Assembly (NCBI GenBank): GCA_003225005.1
Contig: QIAN01000268.1
Span: forward strand, 1 to 64,000
Source of the DNA: Acidobacteriota bacterium
Lineage (GTDB): Bacteria; Acidobacteriota; Terriglobia; Terriglobales; Acidobacteriaceae
Direction of reading: 5' to 3'
DNA length: 64,000 nt
The notes below the pieces were generated by a model. That model was given only the letters and a program-made list of their open reading frames with translations, ran no database searches and was not told the origin of the DNA. The stretch's first letter is position 1; each line of letters starts with the position of its first letter. Below, piece after piece: positions 54,413 through 63,378 of the stretch. A program made the translations under genes and the position numbers.

Positions 54413-54738
54413 GTCCCGATCTCCAGATGGACAGCTCTCCGTCCGAAAGCTTCAGCGCGAGCCGCTGGACGCATGGCAACTTCCTTTTCCCCACTCGTCT
54501 CGTCGTAAGCCCGCAGCGTGTTACCCGGGTGAAGTCTCGGCTGTTCGGCAGCAATGAAGAGAGCATCGCCATGTCGAAAGTGGCATCGGTACATATTTCG
54601 ACCGGCGTGTTCTGGTCGGAGATCCGAATCGAATCCAGCGGCGGAACCGATCCCATCACCAGCCAGGGCCACCGCAAAGCTGACGCACGGCGGATACGCG
54701 ATCTGATCGAGACCTACCAGGCGCAATCCCGCGTGTAG
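54403..54738 (+). CDS. Small PH-like domain protein
   Basis: 111 residues from ATG 54403, overlapping the nuoA stop by 10 bases (a Met at 54427 is an alternative). Core strands LVVSPQRVTRVKSRLFG, SIAMSKVASVHISTGVFWSEIRIESSG, then helix ADARRIRDLIETYQAQ, the pattern of bacterial PH (bPH/DUF304) domains. No membrane segment. It is not a known complex I subunit; the overlap suggests translational coupling to nuoA. Confidence 0.65.
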   Translation: MGLSPDLQMDSSPSESFSASRWTHGNFLFPTRLVVSPQRVTRVKSRLFGSNEESIAMSKVASVHISTGVFWSEIRIESSGGTDPITSQGHRKADARRIRDLIETYQAQSRV

Positions 54739-54880
54739 AACCGGGATTGGACCTGGATCTGCGAGCTTAAGTTCGACACCATACCTTCACCGCTCTCGTT
54801 AATCAGAAATTCGTTCGCTGTTAACAGTTTTGTAGCAATCACAGTGTCTACTCCGCCTTTGCACTGAGAGGAGCACCACC

Positions 54881-56523
54881 GTGAGAAAACGCAGTATCGT
54901 GTTTGGATTCTCGCTTCTGTTGTCTGCTGCTGCCTTTGCGGTATCTGCGGAACGTCAGAAAGGCGGGGCAGAGAAAGAGGTTCGTCATGTTCTCCTGATC
55001 AGCGTCGATGGTCTGCACGCACTCGACGTCGCGAAATACGCTGCATCGCATCCTCATTCGGCTCTAGCAGAGCTTGCCAGCCACGGCGTCACTTATTCCG
55101 GCGCCAACACTCCGCAAAATTCCGACTCGTTTCCCGGACTTCTCGCTCTTTTGACGGGTGGCTCGCCGGTTACCTCCGGATTGCTTTACGACGTCAGCTA
55201 CGACCGCACTATCTTCGACCCCACGAACACAACCTGCACCGGGACTGCGGGCAACATGATGGTTTTTGATGAGAGCATCGACAAGTACGACGCCCAGAAC
55301 GTTTCTTTGAACGTGATCGATCCGGCCAAACTGCCTCGGCACCGCAACCCAAACGGCAACTGTGTAGCTTTGTGGCCTCACCAAGCGCTGCGGACGAATA
55401 CGATCTTCGAAGTGGTTCGGGAGTCCGGTGGACACACCGCTTGGGAAGACAAGCATCTGCTTACGACCTGGTAAATGGGCCTTCCGGGTTCGGCGTCGAG
55501 GATCTTTACACTCCGGAAGTCACAGTCGAGGATCTTTACACTCCGGAAGTCACAAATGTCGGGGGACTTGACAATACCCATAGCGTGGTTTGCACCGTTC
55601 AGAATGATCAACTCAAGGTTCATGGCATCATCAATGAAATTCACGGTCTAAGACACGATGGCAAGCCTGGCCCCGGCGTTCCAGACGTCTTCGGTATGAA
55701 CTTCCAGGCTGTGAGCGTCGGACAAAAGTTGGTCATCGACAACTATGACGGGACTTGTGTTGCCTACAAGGGCAGCCTGAACGGGCAACCGGGCGGCTAC
55801 AAGGACGGCTCGGGCATACCAACCGCAGTTCTCGCTTACGCGCTGGATCAGACCGATGACGCCGTTGCGAGCCTGATCCAAGCCCTTAAGAATGAGAAGA
55901 TCTACGACTCAACCTTGTTCATCGTTACCGCCAAGCACGGGCAGTCGCCCATCAATCCGGTCAAGACGAACAAGCCGGGTCACTTCGCCGACGTAGTTGC
56001 CTCTGTTCCTGATGGCAAGACAAACCTCGCGGCCATCGCCATCACCAGTGCTAATGCTTGCGCCACAAGCCCTTGCGGATTCGTGAATGACGATGACATC
56101 GCCCTCATCTGGCTTGCCGATCAGACCATGGGTCAGCAGGTCACGGACTACCTGAACACCAACGCTCTTCCTCTATTTATCGATGAAGTAATGGGTGGAG
56201 ACAAAATCATGCTCAGGTTCGGCGATCCGCCGAAGGACAGCCGTACACCCGATATCATCGTGCGTCCGAACTATGGCACGATCTATACAGGCTCGACGGC
56301 GAAAAATGCGGAGCACGGCGGCTACAACTACAGCGATACCAATGTCGACCTGCTCGTTTCGATCCCTGGGCTGCAAGCGAAAACAATCAAGAGTCCGGTA
56401 ACGACCGCGCAGGTGGCGCCGACCATCCTGCGGGCCTTGGGACTCGATCCCCAGGCTCTCAGGTCGGTTCGCGTGGAGAAGACTCACCCGCTGCCCGGCC
56501 TTGGGGTTGGCGAGAGTGAGTAA
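54881..56523 (+). pseudogene. Exported type I phosphodiesterase/nucleotide pyrophosphatase, frameshifted
   Basis: GTG 54881 (AGAGGAG upstream) starts a signal peptide and an alkaline-phosphatase-superfamily domain: LLISVDGLHALDVAKY, ANTPQNSDSFPGLLALLTG. The frame stops after HTAWEDKHLLTTW at 55474. The remaining domain continues in another frame from AYDLVNGPSG through FIVTAKHGQSPINP and GGYNYSDTNVDLLVS to 56523. Loss of one C near 55457 (CATCTGCT for an expected CATCCTGCT) explains this. Just after it, a 30-bp segment is exactly duplicated. The gene sits inside the nuo cluster and is probably inactive unless the frameshift is a sequencing error. Confidence 0.85.
55495..55554 (+). repeat. Exact 30-bp tandem duplication
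   Basis: Positions 55495-55524 and 55525-55554 are identical. They encode VEDLYTPEVT twice, in frame with each other. Confidence 0.95.
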
Positions 56524-56773
56524 TTGCGAAGTGCTTCAACGCCGTGGGATCAGCCTTGAGGCCTAGCATTGAAGTCGAGGACCGGCTGCTTAGTGCAGCC
56601 CGTCCTTTTATGAGGGGCAATTTATTGTGGGCAAAGTACTTCGTGCAGTTTGTAGCTGCTGGATTTAAGACACCATCCTTTCACCTCTCTCGTTGACACA
56701 GTTTGCTCAAGCTGATAGAAGTTAACGTTCTTCTCGCGCACCTCAACGCCGGAGGTCTGCGCCGTCGACACTT

Positions 56774-57589
56774 ATGCCCGACGAAACCAAGCCGCCCGCT
56801 TCATCGCCCCCGGAAGCTGAGCCCAAGCCGACGGCGGATAAAACTGTTCCTCTGGGAGGAGTGAAGGCGACTACTTCCGGCTCGGTTCAGTCCGAAGCCA
56901 AGTCGGGAGAACCGGGCGGCGTGCCGCTGCCGGGAACGCCTCCAACACCAGATCCGGGGCTGGCGCCTCCACCGACTTCTCCGCCGCTAAAGGCGGGCAG
57001 CGCGCCCGCCGCTGCGGGAACACCCACTGCGGCTGCCGGGACTCCGGCAGCAAAACCTGCCGCGCCGGCGAAGCCCGCTGCTCCCGTGCCAACTGCCTGG
57101 AATTCGCCGATGGTGGCCAAGCTCAAGGCTCAGTTTGGTTCGGGCATGGAGGCGCTCACCTATCTTGGCCAGAACTACATGACCGTGGACCGTTCTCTGA
57201 TTCCGGAAATCTTGCAGGTTCTCCACAACGACGAGCAGTTCGATTACTGCGTGGACGTGACTGCGGGGCACTATCCCCAACGGGAAAAGAAAGAATTTGA
57301 TGTGATCTGGATACTTTATTCTTATGCTCGCAACGAACGAATCCGGGTGAAGACCCAGATCGGGGATGGCGAGAGTATTCCAAGCTCTGTTCCTATATGG
57401 CCGGCGGCGAACTGGCTGGAACGCGAAGTCTACGACATGTTTGGCATCAAGTTTGACGGACATCCAGACATGAAGCGGATTCTGCTGCCCGAGGGTTGGA
57501 AGGGGCATCCCCTGCGCAAGGACTACGGCATTTTGCAGCAGGACAACGAGTGGGTGCAGATTAACCTGGGCATTGAAAGTGGACAATAA
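56774..57589 (+). CDS. nuoC: NADH-quinone oxidoreductase subunit C
   Basis: 271 residues. The conserved subunit (residues about 115-271) has [72 protein letters not shown], with the signature ERE-YDMFG. The first 110 residues are an unusual Pro/Ala/Thr/Gly-rich linker (for example [18 protein letters not shown]), absent from most NuoC. Peripheral-arm subunit of complex I. Precedes nuoD by 72 bases. Confidence 0.95.
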   Translation: MPDETKPPASSPPEAEPKPTADKTVPLGGVKATTSGSVQSEAKSGEPGGVPLPGTPPTPDPGLAPPPTSPPLKAGSAPAAAGTPTAAAGTPAAKPAAPAKPAAPVPTAWNSPMVAKLKAQFGSGMEALTYLGQNYMTVDRSLIPEILQVLHNDEQFDYCVDVTAGHYPQREKKEFDVIWILYSYARNERIRVKTQIGDGESIPSSVPIWPAANWLEREVYDMFGIKFDGHPDMKRILLPEGWKGHPLRKDYGILQQDNEWVQINLGIESGQ

Positions 57590-57661
57590 ACACTTGAGAG
57601 CTGTCGATGGCGGAAACTGATCTAGACAACTGACGAACCGGGCACTGAGTTAGAACGAGCA

Positions 57662-58816
57662 ATGACTGAGCCGACATCCTCCCTCTCGCATCTCGATGTG
57701 GAAGAGCGCGAGAAGCCGTTTCTTGACGCTAATGAACTCGTTATTAATATGGGGCCGCAACATCCGGCCACACACGGCGTTTTGCGTGTCATTTTGCGGC
57801 TTGATGGCGAGAAGGTTCTGGGGCTCGAATGTGTTATCGGGTACCTGCACCGAGGCGTGGAGAAGATTGCCGAGAACCGTACTTACGCGATGTTCAATCC
57901 CTACGTCGACCGCATGGATTACGTGGCCGCGGTCTCGAATGGGCTGGGATATTGTGAGGCGGTCGAAAAGCTGCTGGGCGTCGAAGCTCCGCCACGGGCC
58001 CAGCATGTTCGAGTAATCTTGACGGAGCTGAACCGCCTGACCAGTCATCAGCTCTGGCTGGGGACGCATGCGCTTGATATTGGCGCCATCACCCCGCTTT
58101 TCTACACCTTCCGTGATCGCGAAGAGATTCTGAAAATCTTCGAAAAATATTGCGGGGCGCGCCTCACCACGCATGCTTTCCGCATTGGCGGCCTGCAATA
58201 TGAGACCTACGACGGTTTTGAGAAAGACGTAAAGAACTTCCTTACCTTTGTCGCTCCAAAAATTGATGAGTACGAAGAACTGCTTACTACCAACCGCATC
58301 TGGGTGGAGCGCACGAAGGGTGTGGGTATCCTTTCCGGCCAGGATTGCATTGCGCTGGGCGTGACCGGCCCGGTGTTGCGGGCAAGCGGCGTGAAATGGG
58401 ATCTGCGCAAGGCTCAGCCGTACGCCAACTATAAGAATTTCGACTTCGAGATTCCCGTCGGACAGAATGGCGACACCTATGACCGGTATCTGGTGCGCAT
58501 GGCTGAGATGCGGCAGTCGCTTCGCATCATCCAGCAGGCAGTAGATGCGCTGCCGGAAGGCCCCATTATGGCTAAGGTGCCGAAGGTGATGAAACCGCCG
58601 GTGGGCGAGGTTTACCACTCGATCGAAGCGCCCAAGGGCGAATTGGGATACTTCATTGTCAGCGATGGATCTACGCAGCCCTATCGCTTGCGCGTGCGGC
58701 CGCCCTCGTTCGTGAATCTCCAGGCCCTGGACAAGATGTGCCGCGGCCAGCTCGTGGCCGACGTGATCGCGGTGATCGGTACGCTCGATATTGTTTTGGG
58801 CGAGGTCGACCGCTGA
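57662..58816 (+). CDS. nuoD: NADH-quinone oxidoreductase subunit D
   Basis: 384 residues. Motifs include [46 protein letters not shown] and the C-terminal DIVLGEVDR, all standard for NuoD, the 49-kDa-type quinone-site subunit with the hydrogenase-derived fold. His and Tyr of the quinone site (HPATHG; Y in [17 protein letters not shown]) are present. The stop overlaps nuoH by one base (TGATG). Confidence 0.97.
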   Translation: MTEPTSSLSHLDVEEREKPFLDANELVINMGPQHPATHGVLRVILRLDGEKVLGLECVIGYLHRGVEKIAENRTYAMFNPYVDRMDYVAAVSNGLGYCEAVEKLLGVEAPPRAQHVRVILTELNRLTSHQLWLGTHALDIGAITPLFYTFRDREEILKIFEKYCGARLTTHAFRIGGLQYETYDGFEKDVKNFLTFVAPKIDEYEELLTTNRIWVERTKGVGILSGQDCIALGVTGPVLRASGVKWDLRKAQPYANYKNFDFEIPVGQNGDTYDRYLVRMAEMRQSLRIIQQAVDALPEGPIMAKVPKVMKPPVGEVYHSIEAPKGELGYFIVSDGSTQPYRLRVRPPSFVNLQALDKMCRGQLVADVIAVIGTLDIVLGEVDR

Positions 58817-60093
58817 TGCTTGACTACATCAAGTCGTACCTAACCAGCAATCTCACGCCCGGCTCCGCCGGAAACATGTTTTGGGCCTTCGTTTATATCG
58901 TTGTTATCTTCCTCGGCCTTTCCGTTGCAGTGATCGCAATGAACTGGCTGGAGCGCAAGATTCTTGCTCACATGCAAGTCCGGCTTGGCCCCATGCGCGT
59001 TGGTCCACACGGATTGCTGCAGCCCATTGCTGACGCTATCAAGCTGCTGCTTAAAGAAGACATCATGCCGGCTGAGGCCGACGGCTTTGTCTTCTGGATG
59101 GCGCCCATATTTGTGGTGCTGGCGGCGTTCACCGTGTTCATCGTTGTGCCGTTCGGTCCCACGCACGCTGTTACCGACATGAATATCGGGGTTCTCTTCA
59201 TGCTCGGCGTATCGTCGTTGAGCGCCTTGGGGATCGTGATGGCGGGATGGGCCTCAAACTCGCACTATCCGCTGATTGGCGCGCTGCGCTCGAGCGCGCA
59301 GATGGTGTCCTACGAAATTGCCATGGGTATGGCGGTGATTTCGGCGGTGATGATGACCAGCTTGAACCAGCAGGGAACTGGGACTCTTAGCATGATTGGC
59401 ATCGTGCAAGCGCAACAAGCACAGGGGATCTGGTTCATTTTCAAATTCTTTCCCCTAGGACTGATCGCGTTCTTCATATTTGCAGTGGCCATGGTCGCGG
59501 AGACTAATCGCGCACCGTTCGATCTGCCGGAAGCGGAATCTGAGCTGACTGCTGGCTTTCATACTGAGTATAGCGGATTCCGCTGGTCGCTATTTTTCCT
59601 GGCGGAATACTCGGCGATGATTGCGGTCTCGTCCATCGCTGTTACCCTATGGCTGGGCGGATGGTTGCGGCCGTTTCCGAATCTTTTGACCGGCGCGAAA
59701 TGGGATCTGTTTTTTTTCCTATTTCCCGGAATCACTTTTCTTTTTCTGGCAGGGATGTGCTTCTACAGCACGGTGCGGATGCCGAAGCACCCTCTTTTTC
59801 GAATTCAAACCATTGGCCTGGCTGGATTCGGCGTCGTCCTCGGTCTGATTGGCCTGATCTTGTTCATCCCCGCTGTGCGTGAGCGGGTGCAAGATATTTA
59901 CTGGTTCTCGATGAAAGTTGCCGCATTCATGTACCTGTACATCTGGTATCGTGGCACGTTCCCGCGTTATCGCTTTGACCAGTTGATGAAAGTCGGGTGG
60001 AAGATCCTGCTGCCGATGGGGTTGGGCGTTCTTATCCTGACGGCAGGTGTGGGTCTGTGGCCGCTGATCCAACAAACCATATGGAACCGGTAG
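58816..60093 (+). CDS. nuoH: NADH-quinone oxidoreductase subunit H
   Basis: 425 residues, eight or nine membrane helices. Motifs: ERKILAHMQVRLGPMRVGPHGLLQPIADAIKLLLKED, and AETNRAPFDLPEAESELTAGFHTEYSG with the conserved acidic residues, forming the quinone channel and first part of the proton path. Starts on ATG 58816 overlapping nuoD. The 3' end overlaps nuoJ by 13 bases. nuoI, which normally follows, is absent. Confidence 0.97.
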   Translation: MLDYIKSYLTSNLTPGSAGNMFWAFVYIVVIFLGLSVAVIAMNWLERKILAHMQVRLGPMRVGPHGLLQPIADAIKLLLKEDIMPAEADGFVFWMAPIFVVLAAFTVFIVVPFGPTHAVTDMNIGVLFMLGVSSLSALGIVMAGWASNSHYPLIGALRSSAQMVSYEIAMGMAVISAVMMTSLNQQGTGTLSMIGIVQAQQAQGIWFIFKFFPLGLIAFFIFAVAMVAETNRAPFDLPEAESELTAGFHTEYSGFRWSLFFLAEYSAMIAVSSIAVTLWLGGWLRPFPNLLTGAKWDLFFFLFPGITFLFLAGMCFYSTVRMPKHPLFRIQTIGLAGFGVVLGLIGLILFIPAVRERVQDIYWFSMKVAAFMYLYIWYRGTFPRYRFDQLMKVGWKILLPMGLGVLILTAGVGLWPLIQQTIWNR

Positions 60094-60590
60094 CGACACC
60101 GTTTTTCTTTTACCTGCTCGGTGGGCTCATGCTCATCGGGGGCGTGCTGGTAATCACGCGCAAGAATCCTGTGCATTCGGCGTTGGCACTGATTGTCACA
60201 CTGCTGGCGCAGGCGTCCATTTACTTGATGCTCTACGCGCCGTTCGTTGCCGGAGTGCAGATCATTCTTTACGCTGGCGGGATTATGGTGTTGTTCCTGT
60301 TCGTGATCATGCTGGTCAGCATTGAACGCAGTCAGAGGGAGCGCCAGTTCAACAAGCAGTGGGTGGTAGGCATGGTTGCCGCAACCGCGCTGGGCGGTTT
60401 GTTTATTGCTGTATATACAAAGGGGCGGGGAATTTTCCCCGAGCACGCGTTGCCCGCGGTGGAAGCGCAAAATACGCAAAATGTTGGGACGTTGCTCTAC
60501 GGACAGTACATGTTCGCGTTCGAGATCGCCTCGTTATTGTTGCTGGTGGCGATTATTGGCGCGGTGGTGATGGCGAAGAAGAGGATCTGA
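60081..60590 (+). CDS. nuoJ: NADH-quinone oxidoreductase subunit J
   Basis: 169 residues, five helices. Signature RKNPVHSALALIVTLLAQASIYLMLYAPFVAGVQIILYAGGIMVLFLFVIMLV, the pi-bulge helix region of NuoJ. Starts on ATG 60081 within the end of nuoH. Followed by a 117-base spacer with an inverted repeat. Confidence 0.95.
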   Translation: MEPVATPFFFYLLGGLMLIGGVLVITRKNPVHSALALIVTLLAQASIYLMLYAPFVAGVQIILYAGGIMVLFLFVIMLVSIERSQRERQFNKQWVVGMVAATALGGLFIAVYTKGRGIFPEHALPAVEAQNTQNVGTLLYGQYMFAFEIASLLLLVAIIGAVVMAKKRI

Positions 60591-60596
60591 AGTAAA

Positions 60597-60680
60597 GCAT
60601 TCAGCAGTCAGCCAGTAAAGTTGCATTGTACTTTGTGAGTGCCTAAGGACTGGAAGAGTTGAATGCTGACTGCTGAACGC
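60597..60680 (+). repeat. Inverted heptad repeat, nuoJ-nuoK spacer
   Basis: GCATTCAGCAGTCAGC (60597-60612) and GCTGACTGCTGAACGC (60665-60680) pair at 15 of 16 positions. The unit CAGCA(T/G)T recurs in the next two spacers. Confidence 0.8.
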
Positions 60681-60707
60681 TGAGTGCCAACGTTTGGTAT
60701 GGACGCG

Positions 60708-61016
60708 ATGCTCCACATCTCGACTTTGCACTATCTGGTCTTGGGCGCGGCCCTGTTTTTGTTGGGCGTGATCGGTGTGCTCACTCGCCGGAACGTGGTT
60801 GTGGTGTTGATGTCGATTGAACTGATCCTCAATGCGGTAAACCTGAACCTGGTTGCTTTCTCGCGTTACTGGGGCGGTTTACACGGCCAGGTGTTCGCCA
60901 TTTTTGTGATTACTGATGCGGCGGCCGAAGCGGCCGTTGGTCTCGGCATATTGATCGCCTTCTTCAGAAATAAGGAGACGGTTAATGTGGACGAAGTGAA
61001 TTTGCTGAAGTGGTAA
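60708..61016 (+). CDS. nuoK: NADH-quinone oxidoreductase subunit K
   Basis: 102 residues if started at ATG 60708 ([14 protein letters not shown] matches usual NuoK N-termini); ATG 60699 is a close alternative. Three helices with the conserved Glu in [16 protein letters not shown] and Glu in [11 protein letters not shown], both part of the proton path. No good ribosome binding site. Confidence 0.95.
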   Translation: MLHISTLHYLVLGAALFLLGVIGVLTRRNVVVVLMSIELILNAVNLNLVAFSRYWGGLHGQVFAIFVITDAAAEAAVGLGILIAFFRNKETVNVDEVNLLKW

Positions 61017-61019
61017 ATG

Positions 61020-61127
61020 AGCATTCAGCAGTCAGCACTCAACACTCAGCATTCAGCCATTTTGAATTTCGGCGGAGTGTTGATTCGCGGTTTGCTGGCT
61101 GGGACTGAGTGCTGAGTGCTGAATGCT
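61020..61127 (+). repeat. Inverted heptad repeat covering the nuoL start
   Basis: The arms 61020-61041 and 61106-61127 pair at 21 of 22 positions. The nuoL ATG (61123-61125) lies inside the right arm, so the folded mRNA would hide it. Confidence 0.82.
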
Positions 61128-63258
61128 ATTTCTAGACCACATCTGGCTGATTCCGTTGCTGCCTGCCTTCGGCGCTATCGTCATGTTTTGTTTCGGACGG
61201 AAGCTGCAGAAGGCGACGGTGAGCGCGGTTTGCGCGGGCGCAATCGTCGTTGCGTTTCTTTTCGCTTGCGGTGCGGTCTGGCAGTACACGAACTGGGCCT
61301 CGACTCCGCAGAATTTTCATCGGCCCTATCAGACGGTTCTCTACACATGGCTCGGTACCGACACCCGACATCTGACTTATGTGCTCGACGACGGCAAGAG
61401 CACAGCCCCGTTCCAAGCTGACGCAGGCTTCCTGCTGGACCCTCTTTCCAGCATCTGGCTGTTGTTCGTCACCGGCGTCGGCATGTTGATCCATATTTAT
61501 TCCATTGGGTACATGGCGCATGAGGGCGGGTACTACCGATTCTTCGGATATCTCAACCTCTTCATGTTCTCGATGCTGACGCTGATCCTGGCCAACAATT
61601 ACGTCTTGCTATTTGTTGGATGGGAGGGCGTGGGCCTTTGTTCTTATCTACTGATTGGTTTCTACTTTCATCGCACGTCGGCCAGCGACGCGGCCAACAA
61701 AGCCTTCATCGTGAACCGCATTGGCGACGCCGGATTCCTGCTGGGGATGTTTTTCATTGCCCGGTATTTTGGCTCGCTACAGTTTACAGAGGTTACTCGC
61801 CTGGCGCACAGCGGGCAATTCGCCATCGGCGATCCCCTCATCACTGCTGCGACGCTTCTGCTTTTTGTGGGCGCGTGCGGCAAGTCAGCGCAGTTGCCGC
61901 TCTACATCTGGCTGCCTGACGCCATGGAGGGACCGACGCCGGTGTCCGCGCTCATTCATGCCGCGACCATGGTTACGGCCGGCATTTACATGGTGGCGCG
62001 GTCGAACGCCCTGTTCGTGCTGGCGCCGACATCAATGGAAACGGTAGCAATCGTCGGAGCGCTGACTGCAATCTTCGCCGCCTCCATTGGCCTGGTGCAG
62101 AACGACATCAAACGCGTGCTGGCTTACTCCACGGTATCGCAGCTTGGCTATATGTTTCTCGCCTTGGGCGTGGGTGCATTCTCAGCAGGCGTGTTTCATG
62201 TCTTCACTCACGCGTTCTTCAAAGCCCTGCTCTTCCTTGGGGCCGGATCGGTGATTCATGCCATGAGTGGCGAGCAGGACATGCGCAACATGGGCGACCT
62301 GCATCGGCGCATTCCGGTTACACACTGGACCATGTTCATCGCCACGCTAGCCATCGCCGGCATTCCACCCTTTGCGGGATTCTTTTCCAAAGATGAGATT
62401 CTGTGGCAGACCTGGACCTCTCAAGGCGGCGCATATCGCCTGCTCTGGGTAGTCGGGTACTTCACGGCGCTGATGACTGCCTTCTACATGTTTCGGCTGA
62501 TGTATCTGAGCTTCCACGGCCGTCCCCGAATGAGCCATGAAGTGGAGCATCACATTCATGAGTCGCCTACTTCAATGACGGGTCCGCTGGTGGTACTTGC
62601 AGTCTGCTCGGTGTTCGCCGGTTTTCTGGGATGGCCGCACAGCCTGGGAGGGTCGGACCGCTTTGCCAAATTTCTGGAGCCAGTGTTCGCCCGCGAAGCT
62701 CAGGTTCTGACCGAACAAGACAGAGCCGCGCAGGTAGCGGCCGGGGAGAAAGAAGCAGAACACACCACCTCGACTGAATACCTGCTGATGTTCATGTCAG
62801 TAGCGGCGGGAGTGGTCGGCTGGGGAATGGCATGGAAGGCTTACCGCCACGCCGACAGGGGATACGTCGAGCCCACCGCTGCCGCTCCGCTCGTATACAA
62901 CACGTTGCTCAACAAGTATTACGTAGACGAGGGCTACGACTATGTCTTCACCGGCCGCCGCAAGATTGGCGACACAAGGCTGGGGGTGCTTGGCCTCGGC
63001 GAGGCTTCGGCCTGGTTTGATTCCAACATCGTAGACAGCTTGGTGAACGGTGCGGGCTGGATCACGCGCCTTACAGCCACAATTTCCAGTTGGTGGGACA
63101 AGTGGGTCATCGACGGCGTCGGGGTCAACGGTCCGGCTATTTTTGCGCGTATGCTTTCGTATCCGGCCCGCTTGTTCGAGTGGGGCCTGGTTCAGTGGTA
63201 CGCGCTGGTCATGACCGCGGGGCTGGTCGGGTTCGTTTTCTATTACGTGTACCAGTGA
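61123..63258 (+). CDS. nuoL: NADH-quinone oxidoreductase subunit L
   Basis: 711 residues, antiporter-like membrane subunit with the lateral helix at the C-terminus. Motifs: WEGVGLCSYLLIGFYF, KSAQLPLYIWLPDAMEGPTPVSALIHAATMVTAGIYMVAR, FKALLFLGAGSVIHAM. The key Glu and Lys residues are within these. Starts in a repeat arm, with no Shine-Dalgarno visible. Followed by a 120-base spacer then nuoM. Confidence 0.97.
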   Translation: MLFLDHIWLIPLLPAFGAIVMFCFGRKLQKATVSAVCAGAIVVAFLFACGAVWQYTNWASTPQNFHRPYQTVLYTWLGTDTRHLTYVLDDGKSTAPFQADAGFLLDPLSSIWLLFVTGVGMLIHIYSIGYMAHEGGYYRFFGYLNLFMFSMLTLILANNYVLLFVGWEGVGLCSYLLIGFYFHRTSASDAANKAFIVNRIGDAGFLLGMFFIARYFGSLQFTEVTRLAHSGQFAIGDPLITAATLLLFVGACGKSAQLPLYIWLPDAMEGPTPVSALIHAATMVTAGIYMVARSNALFVLAPTSMETVAIVGALTAIFAASIGLVQNDIKRVLAYSTVSQLGYMFLALGVGAFSAGVFHVFTHAFFKALLFLGAGSVIHAMSGEQDMRNMGDLHRRIPVTHWTMFIATLAIAGIPPFAGFFSKDEILWQTWTSQGGAYRLLWVVGYFTALMTAFYMFRLMYLSFHGRPRMSHEVEHHIHESPTSMTGPLVVLAVCSVFAGFLGWPHSLGGSDRFAKFLEPVFAREAQVLTEQDRAAQVAAGEKEAEHTTSTEYLLMFMSVAAGVVGWGMAWKAYRHADRGYVEPTAAAPLVYNTLLNKYYVDEGYDYVFTGRRKIGDTRLGVLGLGEASAWFDSNIVDSLVNGAGWITRLTATISSWWDKWVIDGVGVNGPAIFARMLSYPARLFEWGLVQWYALVMTAGLVGFVFYYVYQ

Positions 63259-63263
63259 TGAAC

Positions 63264-63345
63264 GGCACTCAGCATTCAGCCAGTACGGGTCCTTGCCGAC
63301 AAGCTTCACCGCGATGGGCTGAATGAATGCTGATATCTGAGTGCC
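63264..63345 (+). repeat. Inverted heptad repeat, nuoL-nuoM spacer
   Basis: GGCACTCAGCATTCAGCC (63264-63281) can pair with CTGAGTGCC (63337-63345) or with GGCTGAATG near 63317, giving alternative stems. Same unit family as the two spacers before. Confidence 0.7.
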
Positions 63346-63378
63346 GAATGCTGCGAACTGGCAACTGAGAACTGCTCT

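Noticed and set aside
60597..63345. CRISPR-like array in the nuo spacers
   Set aside because: The repeats are short degenerate heptads and inverted arms in three separate spacers, with no constant repeat-spacer length and no cas genes.
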